A stretch of 64,000 bases of DNA, taken from the NCBI GenBank assembly GCA_947846985.1, contig CANTUZ010000008.1:42736817-42800816 (forward strand), in the 5' to 3' direction. The notes beneath the pieces are model-generated. The model searched no databases. It saw only the letters and a list, made by a program, of their open reading frames with translations, and had not been told where the DNA came from. Below, piece after piece: positions 63,635-64,000 of the stretch. The position numbers and the translations under genes were made by a program. Numbering within the stretch: position 1 is the first letter of the stretch; every line of letters starts with the position of its first letter. Origin of the DNA: Fratercula arctica. Its lineage: Eukaryota > Chordata > Aves > Charadriiformes > Alcidae.

Positions 63635-64000
63635 GTTGCATGGTTAGAAGCACCACTCTAAAACGTCCAAAAATCACTTGTCTCGACCTTTGCTGTCATT
63701 TTATTTTAGCAGAGGGTCATGTTCCCGTACCGCAGCGTGGATGAGCAGGTGTAATGCCGGCAGGCTCATTGCTTGTGGGGCAATTCCCGGCGGGTGCGGC
63801 TCAGTCGGTGGTTCTGCGCTGGGCCTGGGGTTGCCCGTGGGTTTGGAGACGCCTTTCGGGGGTGCCTGCGCGTGTTCAGGTCTGAGCGGTGGGGGTGGGA
63901 CTCGGTGGGACGTGCTGGACCTGCAGCCGAGCGCAGCTCCTGAGCAGAGTCTCCTGAAGAGCTGCTTCCAGCCGGGGCATCCTCCAGCTGGGCTCTGCCG

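Larger units (their letters stand above)
57760..64000 (+). other. ERBB4: ERBB4 3' UTR and possible 3' flank
   Basis: Everything after the stop codon at 57757 is non-coding on the + strand. ERBB4 mRNAs in other vertebrates have 3' UTRs of many kilobases, so much or all of this stretch may be UTR, but no end can be proven. It holds a polypyrimidine tract (57801-57872), candidate poly(A) signals near 58991, 60485 and 63616, two Pumilio words, an AU-rich nonamer, a sense-strand G-quadruplex motif and a CR1 tail at 62203-62268. The last 260 nt are GC-rich. Minus-strand frames of 185-296 codons here show no domain, and one is simply antisense to exon 28. Confidence 0.6.

Overview
The window is vertebrate nuclear DNA, most likely from a bird. 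It carries the 3' part of one gene, ERBB4 (HER4, the neuregulin receptor tyrosine kinase), on the + strand. Bird origin is inferred from the interspersed repeats: they are mainly 3' fragments of CR1 LINEs with the ATTCTATGAT-type tail, plus a few faint MIR-like relics. There are no Alu, B1 or L1 elements, and repeat density is low. The species cannot be fixed from the sequence.

Eight coding exons were located by translation and confirmed by AG/GT splice sites and phase continuity. They lie at 27776-27931, 30612-30687, 32643-32789, 34711-34808, 37179-37349, 53425-53472, 54455-54746 and 57323-57759. They correspond to human exons 21-28 and together give 1425 nt, or 474 codons plus a stop. They encode the C-terminal half of the kinase domain (catalytic loop [11 protein letters not shown], activation loop, C-lobe helices) and the whole cytoplasmic tail, with its PPxY motifs, tyrosine docking sites and C-terminal PDZ ligand. 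The 48-nt exon at 53425 is the alternative CYT-1 cassette, with PPAY and YTPM motifs. It is symmetric (phase 0-0), so skipping it keeps the frame and gives CYT-2.

Layout: 1-27775 is the 3' portion of the intron before exon 21, with no exon found in it. From 27776 to 37349 five exons alternate with introns of about 1.9-2.7 kb. A 16-kb intron (37350-53424) precedes the CYT-1 exon, followed by introns of about 1.0 and 2.6 kb. The stop codon is at 57757-57759, and 57760 onward is 3' UTR of unknown length followed by possible flanking DNA. Upstream exons (extracellular, transmembrane, kinase N-lobe) lie outside the window.

No second protein-coding gene, tRNA, rRNA, CRISPR array or mobile-element-borne gene cassette was found. 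The long open frames elsewhere look like chance or antisense frames. The points worth a second look are regulatory: a UGCAUG motif next to the CYT-1 exon, G-quadruplex motifs, a Pumilio/AU-rich cluster downstream of the stop, several AT-rich blocks that look like conserved non-coding elements, and five residues apparently missing from the tail compared with human ERBB4. I do not see an undescribed biological system here.
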